Below the pieces are notes generated by a model. It did no database searches. It was given only the letters and a program-made list of their open reading frames with translations, and had not been told where the DNA came from. Below are positions 1 to 6,779 of a stretch of 8,706 nucleotides of DNA, piece by piece (position 1 is the stretch's first letter; each line of letters starts with the position of its first letter). The stretch comes from JAFGRR01 sp964563855. GTDB lineage: Bacteria; Planctomycetota; Phycisphaerae; UBA1845; Fen-1342. Both the position numbers and the translations under genes were made by a program. The stretch covers positions 1-8,706 of the forward strand of contig CAZLYU010000082.1 in assembly GCA_964563855.1 (NCBI GenBank), given 5' to 3'.

Positions 1-300
1 GACGGCGCGCTGTTCGATCTCGACCTGCTCGCGACCGGCGCCGGCGACCTCCTCGCGATCACCGGCGACCTCGACCTCAGCGCGCTCGGCGACGGTCTCT
101 CCATCACCGGCGGCAGCGAAACCCTCACGTACATCGTCGCCACCTACACCGGCGTCCGCGTCGGCGAGTTCGACAATGTGCCCGCGGGATACACCGTCGA
201 CTACAGCGTCCCGGGAGAGGTGCGCATCACCGGGATCCCCGAGCCGGCGTCGTTGCTGACCCTGGTGATGCTCGGCGGCCTGCTGCTCCGTCGACGGTAG
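1..300 (+). CDS. C-terminal end of a PEP-CTERM-anchored secreted/surface protein (5' partial)
   Basis: Frame 1 is open from the window edge to a TAG at 298-300 and gives the last 99 residues of a larger protein. The C-terminus is a classic PEP-CTERM signal: Ile-Pro-Glu-Pro at visible residues 79-82, a hydrophobic stretch at about 84-96, then three arginines as the last residues. In this family the tail directs export, and the protein is then processed or anchored by an exosortase-like enzyme. The part before it is rich in Gly, Asp, Leu and Thr with alternating beta-strand character (for example residues 11-27 and 41-69, ending in an Ala-Gly-Tyr-Thr-Val-Asp-Tyr segment). This resembles the C-terminal ends of beta-helical autotransporter-associated repeat proteins of planctomycetes and verrucomicrobia. 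The start, full length and function lie outside the window. It converges on the minus-strand flavoprotein gene. Confidence 0.85.
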   Translation, partial: DGALFDLDLLATGAGDLLAITGDLDLSALGDGLSITGGSETLTYIVATYTGVRVGEFDNVPAGYTVDYSVPGEVRITGIPEPASLLTLVMLGGLLLRRR

Positions 301-324
301 TCATCTGCTGAAATCACACGGTTG

Positions 325-368
325 CGAGTGCCACGGGTCAGTACATCTGCCCCGTGGCACTTGTGTTT
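325..368 (+). terminator. Rho-independent terminator of the PEP-CTERM gene, between convergent genes
   Basis: A perfect 10-bp inverted repeat, GTGCCACGGG at 328-337 and CCCGTGGCAC at 351-360, encloses a 13-nt loop. It can be extended outward by A327-T361, a G-T wobble and C325-G363. On the plus strand it is followed by the T-rich TTGTGTTT (361-368), as expected for an intrinsic terminator 25 nt downstream of the PEP-CTERM stop. On the minus strand the stem is followed by a mixed sequence without a T run, so it is a weaker terminator for the flavoprotein gene. A second small GC stem, CCGGCG/CGCCGG at 369-374 and 378-383, lies immediately after the flavoprotein stop and may help in that direction. 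Confidence 0.75.
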
Positions 369-387
369 CCGGCGCGGCGCCGGGCGT

Positions 388-1644
388 TTACGACAGCTCC
401 CGAGCGATCGCAGCGCCCGCCACGAAACCGCTCGACCACGCCCACTGAAAGTTGAACCCGCCGAGGCGGCCGTCGACATCGCAGATCTCGCCGACCAGGT
501 GCAGCCCACGCGTGCAGCGCGACCCCATGCCCTTCACGTCGATCTCGCTCAGCGGCACGCCGCCCGCGGTCACCTCCGCGAACTTGTAGCCGCGCGTCCC
601 GGTTACCGCCAACGGCCAGCCGCACAGCGCATGCACGACGCGTCGGCGATCATCACGCGGCGTTTGTGCGACTGGTCGACGCGGGTCGAGCGCCAGTGCG
701 GTCAGCAGCGCCTCACCGACCCGCGCCGGCATCCAGCGGTGCAGCACCGCGCCCAGCGTGCTGCGCGGTTCGGCGCGGGCGCCGTCGATCAGCGTCCGCT
801 CCACGTCGGCGAACGCGGCGCCGTCGACAAAGCTCGCCGACAGCTCACACGCGGCGCCATTCACCTGCGCCCGTCGCCAAAATCGCGAGACGTTCAGTGC
901 TGCGGGCCCGCTGAGCCCGAAGTGCGTCCAAAGCGCCGGACCGCTGATGCGCACTGGCTTCTGGTCGCGCTCGGTGAAGGTGAGCTGCAGCGGCTGCGAC
1001 ACGCCCGACAACGGCGTATGAAACTCGCCTGAGAGTATTAGGGGGTCGAGCGCCGGTGTGGTCGGCGTGATCGTGTGTCCGAGCGACTTCGCCAGCAGAT
1101 AGCCGCCGCCGTCACTGCCGGTCTTCGGCAATGAGAGCCCGCCCGTCGCCAACACCAGCCGTCGACAGCGCCGTACGTGCGCCGCTTCAGCGTTGCCGAC
1201 GGTGACCGCGAAGCCGTCAGCCTCGGCGCTGACCGCGGTGACCCGATGCTCGGTCAGCACACGCACGTTCAGCCGCTCGGCTTCGCGCAGCAGCGCGTCG
1301 ACGACCGTGCGGGCCGAGTTGCTGTCGGGGAAGAGCTTGCCGAACTCCTCTTCGTGCAGCGGCGCGCCGATCGATTCGAAGAACGCGCGCGTCGCGTGTT
1401 CGTCAAATGCCTGCAGCACGCGTCGGATGATGCGCGGGTTGCCGCCGTAGTAATCATCCGGCGTGACGCGGACGTTGGTGACGTTGCAGCGTCCGCCGCC
1501 GGAGACAAGGATTTTCGCCCCGATGCGTTTGGCGCCGTCGAGCGCGACAACGCGCAGCGCGGGGCCGTGCCGCGCGGTGAAGATCGCCGCGGCCAGCCCA
1601 GCGGCGCCGGCCCCGACGACGATGACATCAGTCGCAGTGTTCAT
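388..1644 (-). CDS. HI0933/YhiN (BaiN/RdsA)-family FAD-dependent oxidoreductase
   Basis: This 418-residue protein has the usual length and layout of the HI0933-like flavoproteins. The N-terminus holds the dinucleotide-binding Gly-x-Gly-x-x-Gly (residues 11-16) after a beta strand of hydrophobic residues. The family signature KILVSGGGRCNVTN follows at 44-57, then a second FAD-contacting segment LATGGLSLPKTGSDGG (165-180), VTAGGVPLSEID (358-369) and the C-terminal GGFNFQWAWSSG (395-406). All are intact. The family binds FAD in the cytoplasm. Described members include BaiN, a bile-acid reductase of gut clostridia, and E. coli YhiN, reported as the 23S rRNA dihydrouridine synthase RdsA. An rRNA-modifying role is plausible here, but the sequence alone cannot choose between substrates. 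The ATG at 1644 starts 18 nt after the upstream gene's stop, suggesting co-transcription. No strong Shine-Dalgarno sequence is visible. Confidence 0.93.
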   Translation of the reverse strand: MNTATDVIVVGAGAAGLAAAIFTARHGPALRVVALDGAKRIGAKILVSGGGRCNVTNVRVTPDDYYGGNPRIIRRVLQAFDEHATRAFFESIGAPLHEEEFGKLFPDSNSARTVVDALLREAERLNVRVLTEHRVTAVSAEADGFAVTVGNAEAAHVRRCRRLVLATGGLSLPKTGSDGGGYLLAKSLGHTITPTTPALDPLILSGEFHTPLSGVSQPLQLTFTERDQKPVRISGPALWTHFGLSGPAALNVSRFWRRAQVNGAACELSASFVDGAAFADVERTLIDGARAEPRSTLGAVLHRWMPARVGEALLTALALDPRRPVAQTPRDDRRRVVHALCGWPLAVTGTRGYKFAEVTAGGVPLSEIDVKGMGSRCTRGLHLVGEICDVDGRLGGFNFQWAWSSGFVAGAAIARELS

Positions 1645-1662
1645 GCGTCAGCGCCCCGCTGC

Positions 1663-2301
1663 TCACAGCAGCGCGGCCGGCTCGGCACCCGCTGGTACGT
1701 AATCACTGACGCGCAGTCGGGTACGCAGCCGCTCAAGTTGCTCGATTGCGGTTCGCGTCTTCTTCAAGCCGCCGATGTCGTTGGCCTCCGCCAATGCGAC
1801 ACTGGCCCCGTGCTGCATACGGGCTTCGAGGCGGCACGAGTACCATGCGCACGTGAGCAGCTCGACTTGCTCCCAGTCGAGCTGCGACGGCATGCGTCCG
1901 CCTGCCCACACCTCGACGCCCAGCGTGTCGGCGACCAAGTACTTCTGCGGTCCCACGCGCTGCAGAGCAAACCGCAGCAGGCCGAGCGTCGTTACGACGC
2001 AGGTGACGATGGCGGCGGCAACCGTCAGCAAGTCCCCGTCTGACCAGCTCACTGGCAGCAACAGGACTTGCCCAGTGAATGACAAGAGTAGGGCGAGGAA
2101 CGCGCGGAAAGCCAAGCGGTGTTGGGCTTCGAACGGGATGACCAACCGCTCGGGAGAGTGGGTCACACCGCAATGTGGGCAGGCGTCGCTCCGCGGGCCT
2201 TCCAGGGACTGACGGCGGATGACGCAAGTCTCGCCGACGGTCGAGTGCTGCGCCCACTTGGCGAGCAGGCGATCGCGGGATGTCGGTGACGGGCTCGCCA
2301 T
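1663..2301 (-). CDS. Unrecognised two-TM protein with a Cys/His cluster and a possible bacterial PH-like tail
   Basis: I do not recognise this 212-residue protein. The chosen ATG at 2301 follows the metK stop and its hairpin. A longer open frame running into metK (to 2478) is Ser/Arg/Ala-rich shadow sequence and was not used. Residues 26-48 hold Cys26, Cys41-Pro-His-Cys44-Gly and His48, possibly a small three-Cys/one-His metal site. Two membrane segments follow, at about 63-83 and 90-112. The C-terminal half is soluble. Its segment Tyr121 to about Leu149 (Leu-Val-Ala-Asp-Thr-Leu-Gly-Val-Glu-Val, later Leu-Asp-Trp-Glu-Gln-Val) has the rhythm of bacterial PH domains (bPH), followed by a predicted helix at about 175-197. 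Cysteines also occur at 101, 151 and 156. It sits between metK and the flavoprotein gene, 18 nt from the latter. Real gene status is supported by the hydrophobic pattern and close spacing; function is unknown. Confidence 0.72.
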   Translation of the reverse strand: MASPSPTSRDRLLAKWAQHSTVGETCVIRRQSLEGPRSDACPHCGVTHSPERLVIPFEAQHRLAFRAFLALLLSFTGQVLLLPVSWSDGDLLTVAAAIVTCVVTTLGLLRFALQRVGPQKYLVADTLGVEVWAGGRMPSQLDWEQVELLTCAWYSCRLEARMQHGASVALAEANDIGGLKKTRTAIEQLERLRTRLRVSDYVPAGAEPAALL

Positions 2302-2346
2302 GATTGCGCTACAGAATGCGTTGCACTCCACCCCGGCGCTGCGACC

Positions 2347-2371
2347 TGCGGCGCGCGCTCCGCGCGCCGCA
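2347..2371 (-). terminator. GC-rich stem-loop after metK, possible attenuator or terminator without a U-tract
   Basis: A perfect 11-bp inverted repeat, TGCGGCGCGCG at 2347-2357 and CGCGCGCCGCA at 2361-2371, has a 3-nt loop (2358-2360). It lies 24 nt after the metK stop and 45 nt before the start of the next gene on the minus strand. No T run follows on either strand, so it is not a canonical intrinsic terminator. It could lower read-through, stabilise the metK mRNA 3' end, or be simple GC-driven self-complementarity. The rest of the 2302-2395 gap shows nothing else. Confidence 0.45.
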
Positions 2372-2395
2372 AGCGTCGACAAGCGATCGTTGCTG

Positions 2396-3547
2396 CTACT
2401 TGCAAGCGGCCTTGAGCGCGTCAGCCTTGTCCGTCCGCTCCCACGTGAAGCTCGCCGCGTGACGGCCGAAGTGGCCATGCCGGGCGGTCTCGCGGTAGAT
2501 CGGACGACGCAACTGCAAGCTATCGATAATGCCGCGCGGCGTGAGTTGGAAGGTGTCGCGCACGGCGCCCTGGATCTTTTCTTCCGAGACCGTGTTGGTG
2601 CCGAACGTGTTCACCCAGACGCTGGTCGGCTCAGCCACGCCGATCGCGTATGAAAGCTGCACTTCGCATTCGCTGGCGAGACCCGCGGCGACGATGTTCT
2701 TCGCGATGTAGCGCGCCATGTACGCGGCTGAGCGGTCGACCTTGGTCGGGTCCTTGCCGCTGAACGCGCCGCCGCCGTGGCGACCGCGGCCGCCGTAAGT
2801 GTCGACGATGATCTTGCGGCCGGTCAGGCCGACGTCTCCGTGCGGACCGCCGATCTCGAAGCGGCCGGTGGGGTTCACGTAGATCTTGATGTCATTGTTC
2901 CACCAGTCGGCGAGCACGGGCTTGAGCACATGCTTGGTGATCTGCTCGCCGAGCTCTTTCTGGCGTTCGTTCCAGGTCTTGTCGTGCTGCGTGGAGAGCA
3001 CGACCGCATCGATGCGCTTCGGCTGGCCGTCGACATATTCGACGGTCACCTGACTCTTCGCGTCGGGACGGATGCCGTCGATCACGCCTTCGCGGCGCAC
3101 GGAAGCATGCTCCTCGACCATGCGGTGAGCCAACTGAATCGGCAGCGGCATGAGCTCTTCGGTTTCCCGGCAGGCGAAGCCGAACATCATGCCCTGGTCG
3201 CCGGCGCCCTCACGGTCGACGCCCATGGCGATGTCGGGCGACTGACGCTTGATGCTGCTGAGCACCGCGCATGATTCGTAGTCGAACGCCATATCGCCGG
3301 AGATGTAGCCAATTTCCTTAATCGTGTCGCGCACGATCTCTGGAATTTCGACATACGCCTTGGTGGTCACTTCGCCAGCGACGACCACCATGCCGGTCGA
3401 CACCATCGTCTCGACCGCGACGCGTGAATGCGGATCCTGCTCGAGCATTGCATCGAGCACCGCGTCTGAGATCTGGTCGGAGACCTTGTCGGGGTGACCC
3501 ATGCTGACCGATTCGGATGTGAATAAATGGCGTTCGTTCTGAGCCAC
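2396..3547 (-). CDS. metK: S-adenosylmethionine synthetase (methionine adenosyltransferase)
   Basis: This cytoplasmic enzyme makes S-adenosylmethionine from ATP and L-methionine, releasing phosphate and pyrophosphate. The 383 residues match the usual family length, and the three domains are uninterrupted. Visible motifs are Gly-His-Pro-Asp-Lys at 17-21 (His18 and Asp20 are catalytic and Mg-binding in the family), the loop signature GAGDQG at 114-119, and the glycine-rich phosphate-binding GGGAFSGKDPTKVDRSAAY at 258-276. The residue before Gly17 is Met instead of the Glu common in proteobacteria. The start is GTG at 3547. It is fixed by a strong Shine-Dalgarno GAGGAG (3555-3560) seven bases upstream and by the family's N-terminal Leu-Phe-Thr-Ser-Glu at residues 8-12. 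It has its own sigma70-like promoter in the gap after miaE, and a GC stem-loop follows the TAG stop. SAM from this enzyme also feeds the MiaB step that precedes MiaE. Confidence 0.98.
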   Translation of the reverse strand: MAQNERHLFTSESVSMGHPDKVSDQISDAVLDAMLEQDPHSRVAVETMVSTGMVVVAGEVTTKAYVEIPEIVRDTIKEIGYISGDMAFDYESCAVLSSIKRQSPDIAMGVDREGAGDQGMMFGFACRETEELMPLPIQLAHRMVEEHASVRREGVIDGIRPDAKSQVTVEYVDGQPKRIDAVVLSTQHDKTWNERQKELGEQITKHVLKPVLADWWNNDIKIYVNPTGRFEIGGPHGDVGLTGRKIIVDTYGGRGRHGGGAFSGKDPTKVDRSAAYMARYIAKNIVAAGLASECEVQLSYAIGVAEPTSVWVNTFGTNTVSEEKIQGAVRDTFQLTPRGIIDSLQLRRPIYRETARHGHFGRHAASFTWERTDKADALKAACK

Positions 3548-3549
3548 GG

Positions 3550-3616
3550 CGACGCTCCTCGCTAGTCGTAGTGCGGGAATCGAGTTTGGAGTGCGTCGGG
3601 AAAATCAGGGCCGACG
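3550..3616 (-). promoter_or_regulatory. metK leader with two mutually exclusive stem-loops, one covering the Shine-Dalgarno sequence
   Basis: In the roughly 80-nt leader, read on the minus strand, CGTCGG (3616-3611) can pair with CCGACG (3599-3594) across an 11-nt loop. Alternatively CGACG-CA-CTCC (3598-3588) can pair with GGAGCGTCG (3558-3550), giving 9 bp with a 2-nt bulge and burying most of the GAGGAG ribosome-binding site. The two pairings share bases 3594-3598 and cannot coexist. This is the layout of a translational on/off switch, but the stems are short and the region is GC-rich, so chance pairing remains possible. No known SAM-riboswitch core is recognisable. Confidence 0.35.
3555..3560 (-). 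promoter_or_regulatory. Shine-Dalgarno sequence of metK, fixes the GTG start
   Basis: GAGGAG on the minus strand lies seven bases upstream of the GTG at 3547-3545. It is the strongest ribosome-binding site in the window and decides the metK start. Confidence 0.85.
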
Positions 3617-3635
3617 ATCTCGTTACCAGCGAAGA

Positions 3636-3664
3636 AGTGTAACATGCCGCGCGGCTTTCGGCAA
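3636..3664 (-). promoter_or_regulatory. Sigma70-type promoter of metK
   Basis: Minus-strand TTGCCG (3664-3659) and TACACT (3641-3636) are separated by exactly 17 bases, with four of six consensus matches in each box. Transcription would start near 3629, giving a leader of about 82 nt before the GTG. The spacer contains the perfect 10-base palindrome GCCGCGCGGC (3646-3655), which could be an operator or only GC-rich sequence. The promoter lies wholly between the miaE stop and metK, so metK can be expressed independently of the upstream genes. Confidence 0.6.
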
Positions 3665-3675
3665 TTTCAGGCGGG

Positions 3676-4308
3676 TCAGGCCGCGCGTGGCTCGTTGAGA
3701 CCGCTGTGCATGCGCGAGCCCGGCGGCTGGGTCTGAATGAGTTGCGCTTCCGACGCCAGCATCTCCTGCCAGCGCTGCTGAACGACATGCGCGTCGGTGT
3801 CGGGCAGGCGTTCGGCCAGATCGAGAAACGCGCGAAAGTGTCCCCGCTCTGATCGCCACAAGCCCGCGTACAGCTTGCGCAGCTCATCGTCGCGCACACC
3901 CTCCGCCAGCAGCGCAAAGCGCTCACACGAGCGCGCCTCGATGAGCGCCGACACCATCAAGCGATCCATGACTTCCAGCGTCCCCGCGCCCTGACGCACC
4001 AGACGCCGCAGTTCGGCGGCGTAGCTATTGCGATGAAACTTGCGGAGCTGTCCGCCGCGCCGCGCGAGCAACCGACTGACGATCGCGAGGTGTTCGATTT
4101 CATCGCGGGCGATCGCGGTCATGCGCTCCACCCAGTGCTCCGGCGGCGCAGGCTCGGGCCAACGGCTCATGAGGTCCAGCGCGTTGCCGGCCGCTTTCTT
4201 CTCGAGGTGCGCGTGGTCATGCAGCAGTTCGAGGGGATTGCGCATCGCCTGTGCCGCCCACGCCGGCGGTGTTTGGTAATGAAGCGGAAGTTCATCGATG
4301 ACGGTCAT
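3676..4308 (-). CDS. miaE: tRNA-(ms2io6A)-hydroxylase, MiaE
   Basis: MiaE is an oxygen-dependent non-haem diiron enzyme. It hydroxylates the isopentenyl group of 2-methylthio-N6-isopentenyladenosine at position 37 of tRNAs reading U-starting codons. The 210-residue protein is all-helical and ferritin-like, of usual family length. Candidate diiron ligands are in the expected order: Glu36, Glu70-x-x-His73 (within Asp-Glu-Ile-Glu-His), Glu124, and Glu154-x-x-His157. The surrounding segments (Leu-Glu-Lys-Lys-Ala-Ala, Glu-Ala-Arg-Ser-Cys-Glu-Arg-Phe, Ser-Glu-Arg-Gly-His-Phe) are typical of MiaE. The start is ATG at 4308. No Shine-Dalgarno sequence is seen, but TACACT lies at 4321-4316, seven bases before the ATG, so a leaderless transcript is conceivable. 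It is 59 nt downstream of the glycosyltransferase gene and 128 nt upstream of metK. Confidence 0.93.
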   Translation of the reverse strand: MTVIDELPLHYQTPPAWAAQAMRNPLELLHDHAHLEKKAAGNALDLMSRWPEPAPPEHWVERMTAIARDEIEHLAIVSRLLARRGGQLRKFHRNSYAAELRRLVRQGAGTLEVMDRLMVSALIEARSCERFALLAEGVRDDELRKLYAGLWRSERGHFRAFLDLAERLPDTDAHVVQQRWQEMLASEAQLIQTQPPGSRMHSGLNEPRAA

Positions 4309-4367
4309 GGCCGCAAGTGTAGCCGGCGTCGGCGAATGGGGGTGGCGTTGGTCCGGTCATTGGCGGC

Positions 4368-5927
4368 TCACTCGCGGCGACGCCACAGTTCGACCCCCTC
4401 GACGACGTCCAAACGCTGGTAATGCTCGGTGAGCCAAACGTCTGGCAGACCGAGCTCCACGAGGAACGGTGCGACGCTATCCAAGCGGCCGAAGATGAGC
4501 GCGGGCGGCGCGGTCGTGAGTGTCGTACGCAACTCCGCGGCAATCCACGGCGTCTGCTCCCCCACCTGCGCGATCTTCTCGGTCGTCGCGAAACGGCAGG
4601 CGTTGGAACGCTGTGCGGCGCGATACGCCGCCGGGAGATAGCCGATGCATTGAATCCGGTCGGTCGGATTGGTTAGCGCCCGAATTCGCTCGCCGACGCG
4701 CTCCCCCGCGGTGGGCGCCAACGCGACGCCGCGCGTGCTAAGCGTTCCGTCATGCTTGACCCACAGCGTGCGCGTCTGCGTCAGCAGGTCGCTCATCGGC
4801 GACAGCGCGACACCGACGAGCAACACGAGGCCGGTCGCCGCGCTCGGGCTACTGGCAAACCGCTCCGCGAGGCGCGTCGTGCCGAACAGCGCAGCCCAGG
4901 CGGACCCGCTCAGCGCGACGAGCGGCGGAATGACCGGCAAGAGATACTGCACCGAGCGCAGCGGACCCAGTGCGGCGCCGAGCAGCGCGACAGCCAACCA
5001 CACCGTCAGAAAGACCAGCAAACTCAACTTCCGTGCGCAGAACCGGGGCCTCGCTGCGCGGGTGTCGCGACGCGGCGCGAGCAGCAACAGACCGCCGATC
5101 GCAGCCAGCAGAACCAACGGCGCCAGGGCGAAAGCGTTGGTCAGCAACTGATAGAGGTTGAACCCGAGCGACCCGACGCCGCTGTCGCCGTCTTCCGCGT
5201 AAGCGCGATTGAACGTGACGACGGCCCGCCACGCCTCACGGAGCGCGCCTTGCGACGCCAGCGTTAGCCACACGCAGACCAGCGGCGCCGCGGCGCCAAC
5301 GCCGAACAGGAGGACGCGTCTCAGCAATCGACGACGCTCGCTGGCGCGCATGACCGCGAGAAAACCCAGGTGAATCACAATCGCGATGCCGACCGCGAGA
5401 CCAATCTGCTTGGTGAGCGCTGCCAGACCGACGCAGCTCCCGGCAACGAGCAGCAGAACGGCCGCGGTTCGCGCGTTCGCCCGCCGGCTGCCCCAATAGC
5501 AGGCAGCGGCGATTGCTTCGAACGCGATGACGAATGTCTCGGTGCGGAACGCGCCGCCGAGAAAGTCGGGGTGCAGCCAGAAGATCGCGCCCCAGGCGAC
5601 GGTCGCAGCGGCTGTGGTGCTCGCGCCGGAGTGGTTGCGTGCCATGCTCCACAGCGCCGCCGTGGCCGCCACAAGCGCGAGGGTTGTCGCGGCGACCAGA
5701 CCAACCGACCCGGCGCCGCTCGCCGCTGCCGCGAGCCAGAAGATGACGGGTGGCTTGTTGTCCCACAGGTCGACGTAGAGCGTGGCGCCGTCTCTGATTT
5801 GCTCGCCGAAATAGATGAACAAGTGTTGGTCATCACTCATGTAGCGCGTGTGGTGCGCAACGAATTGATTCGCCGCCAACAGCGTCACGAGCAGCAGCGC
5901 GACAACGACCGTCGCGACGCGGGTCAC
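4368..5927 (-). CDS. GT-C/PMT_2-family membrane glycosyltransferase (ArnT/PMT-like)
   Basis: This 519-residue polytopic membrane protein is of the dolichyl-/polyprenyl-phosphate sugar transferase type. Such enzymes move a sugar from a lipid-phosphate carrier to an acceptor on the outer face of the membrane. After TM1 (about 4-23) comes a loop with the acidic pair Asp32-Asp33, where GT-C enzymes place a catalytic Asp. Then comes LYVDLWDNKPP at 50-60, a hallmark of the PMT_2 group, followed by about ten more hydrophobic segments to residue 380, including Leu-Thr-Lys-Gln at 171-174. The remaining 140 residues are a soluble, presumably periplasmic, domain. The sugar, carrier and acceptor cannot be read from sequence. 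The start is GTG at 5927, overlapping the previous stop by GTGA. The frame stays open to 6692, but that extension is Arg/Ala-rich shadow of the upstream gene. No Shine-Dalgarno sequence is seen, fitting translational coupling. Confidence 0.85.
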   Translation of the reverse strand: MTRVATVVVALLLVTLLAANQFVAHHTRYMSDDQHLFIYFGEQIRDGATLYVDLWDNKPPVIFWLAAAASGAGSVGLVAATTLALVAATAALWSMARNHSGASTTAAATVAWGAIFWLHPDFLGGAFRTETFVIAFEAIAAACYWGSRRANARTAAVLLLVAGSCVGLAALTKQIGLAVGIAIVIHLGFLAVMRASERRRLLRRVLLFGVGAAAPLVCVWLTLASQGALREAWRAVVTFNRAYAEDGDSGVGSLGFNLYQLLTNAFALAPLVLLAAIGGLLLLAPRRDTRAARPRFCARKLSLLVFLTVWLAVALLGAALGPLRSVQYLLPVIPPLVALSGSAWAALFGTTRLAERFASSPSAATGLVLLVGVALSPMSDLLTQTRTLWVKHDGTLSTRGVALAPTAGERVGERIRALTNPTDRIQCIGYLPAAYRAAQRSNACRFATTEKIAQVGEQTPWIAAELRTTLTTAPPALIFGRLDSVAPFLVELGLPDVWLTEHYQRLDVVEGVELWRRRE

Positions 5928-6745
5928 CGGGTCGCCATATCGTTGAGGTAAGCCGCGGCGACCGACTCGACGTAGATGTTCGCAGCCGTCGAGCAAAACC
6001 AGCCGATGGTGAGCAACGCGAGCGCCGCCAGCGCGCGACGCTGAATTCGACCCAGTCGGTACGCCTCCCGCAGCAGCGCGCCGCACAGTTGCGCAACAAG
6101 CAACAGCAGGGGGGCTGCGAGAAAGAGCGCGCTCGACGAAGCGCGCTCCGACCCGATCAGCAGCACGCCCAGCGCGAGCGCACTCCAAATCAACAGCACG
6201 ACCGTCGCGCCTGCCTGACGCGGCGCAGCGCCAGCGCGGCGTCGGGCGGCGGTGTGCAGGAGGGCGGCGATCGCGAGCAGCAGCGGCAGCCACAACAGCG
6301 TGCTCAGCGTTCCGGCCGGGCCGACCAGCAACGACAGCCGGCGCCAGAGGCTCGTCGTCGCGACGCCGCCGCCGAACGCGAGGCCGACGGAAGCGACCGC
6401 CGCAAGCGCACCAACGACCACCAGATGCCATCGGCTCCGCGAGGTATTCAGAACGCAAACGGCGGCGGTAAGTCCGAAGAGCAGCGCGCACGCGGCGCGG
6501 CTGTTGGCAGCCAGCTCGAGTTCCGGGTGCGTCAGGAAAAACGCCGCAAACCACACGCTGAACAGCGCCGCCCACCGCTCGGCGAGTTGCAGCGCAGCTG
6601 CCAGAAACAGCGCGTGAATCGCGATGACGAGCGCCGCGGAGAGGGTCGCAGAGGCCAAGCTCTGCTCGTTGTGCGATGTGAAAACGACCCACTGCGACAG
6701 CGCGATGAACGGCGCAGCGCCGCCCAGCCCGAGCGTCCAGACCAT
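5924..6745 (-). CDS. Unrecognised polytopic membrane protein, about nine TM segments
   Basis: I cannot assign a family. From the ATG at 6745 it is 273 residues with hydrophobic segments at about 3-22, 31-53, 57-71, 84-99, 107-127, 138-165, 179-198, 203-225 and 237-257, and almost no soluble domain. The first loop has Ser-His-Asn-Glu-Gln-Ser (24-29). A His-Pro-Glu-Leu-Glu segment (73-77) and an Arg at 83 precede TM4. The arrangement loosely recalls the membrane half of GT-C glycosyltransferases without their acidic Asp pair; this is inference only. The frame extends to an ATG at 6832, but that would overlap the sod end by 53 nt with Ser/Ala-rich sequence, so the ATG at 6745, 34 nt after the sod stop, is preferred. 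Its TGA stop overlaps the GTG of the glycosyltransferase, so the two are probably translated together and may act together. Confidence 0.78.
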   Translation of the reverse strand: MVWTLGLGGAAPFIALSQWVVFTSHNEQSLASATLSAALVIAIHALFLAAALQLAERWAALFSVWFAAFFLTHPELELAANSRAACALLFGLTAAVCVLNTSRSRWHLVVVGALAAVASVGLAFGGGVATTSLWRRLSLLVGPAGTLSTLLWLPLLLAIAALLHTAARRRAGAAPRQAGATVVLLIWSALALGVLLIGSERASSSALFLAAPLLLLVAQLCGALLREAYRLGRIQRRALAALALLTIGWFCSTAANIYVESVAAAYLNDMATR

Positions 6746-6779
6746 GGGCAACGACAGGTGCGCCGCAGCGCCCGCTGCG

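Noticed and set aside
322..1032. Plus-strand 236-codon frame opposite the flavoprotein
   Set aside because: It is antisense to a strongly conserved gene, with Arg/His-rich composition typical of GC-rich shadow frames.
1177..2043. Plus-strand 288-codon frame
   Set aside because: It spans the ends of two real minus-strand genes, with no domain or plausible start signal.
2302..2478. Extension of the two-TM protein into metK
   Set aside because: The extra 59 residues are low-complexity Ser/Arg/Ala and overlap the conserved end of metK.
3548..3675. Known SAM riboswitch upstream of metK
   Set aside because: The leader is too short for SAM-I, and I could not recognise SAM-II or other conserved cores. 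Only generic pairings are seen.
5924..5927. Frameshift splitting one long glycosyltransferase into two
   Set aside because: The GT-C protein is complete from TM1 through its acidic loop, and the upstream protein is a self-contained membrane protein. The GTGA overlap is a normal coupling arrangement.
5928..6692. N-terminal extension of the glycosyltransferase frame by 255 codons
   Set aside because: It is Arg/Ala/Gly-rich, lacks membrane segments, and lies antiphase over a clearly hydrophobic gene on the same strand. The GTG at 5927 followed by a TM helix is a better start.
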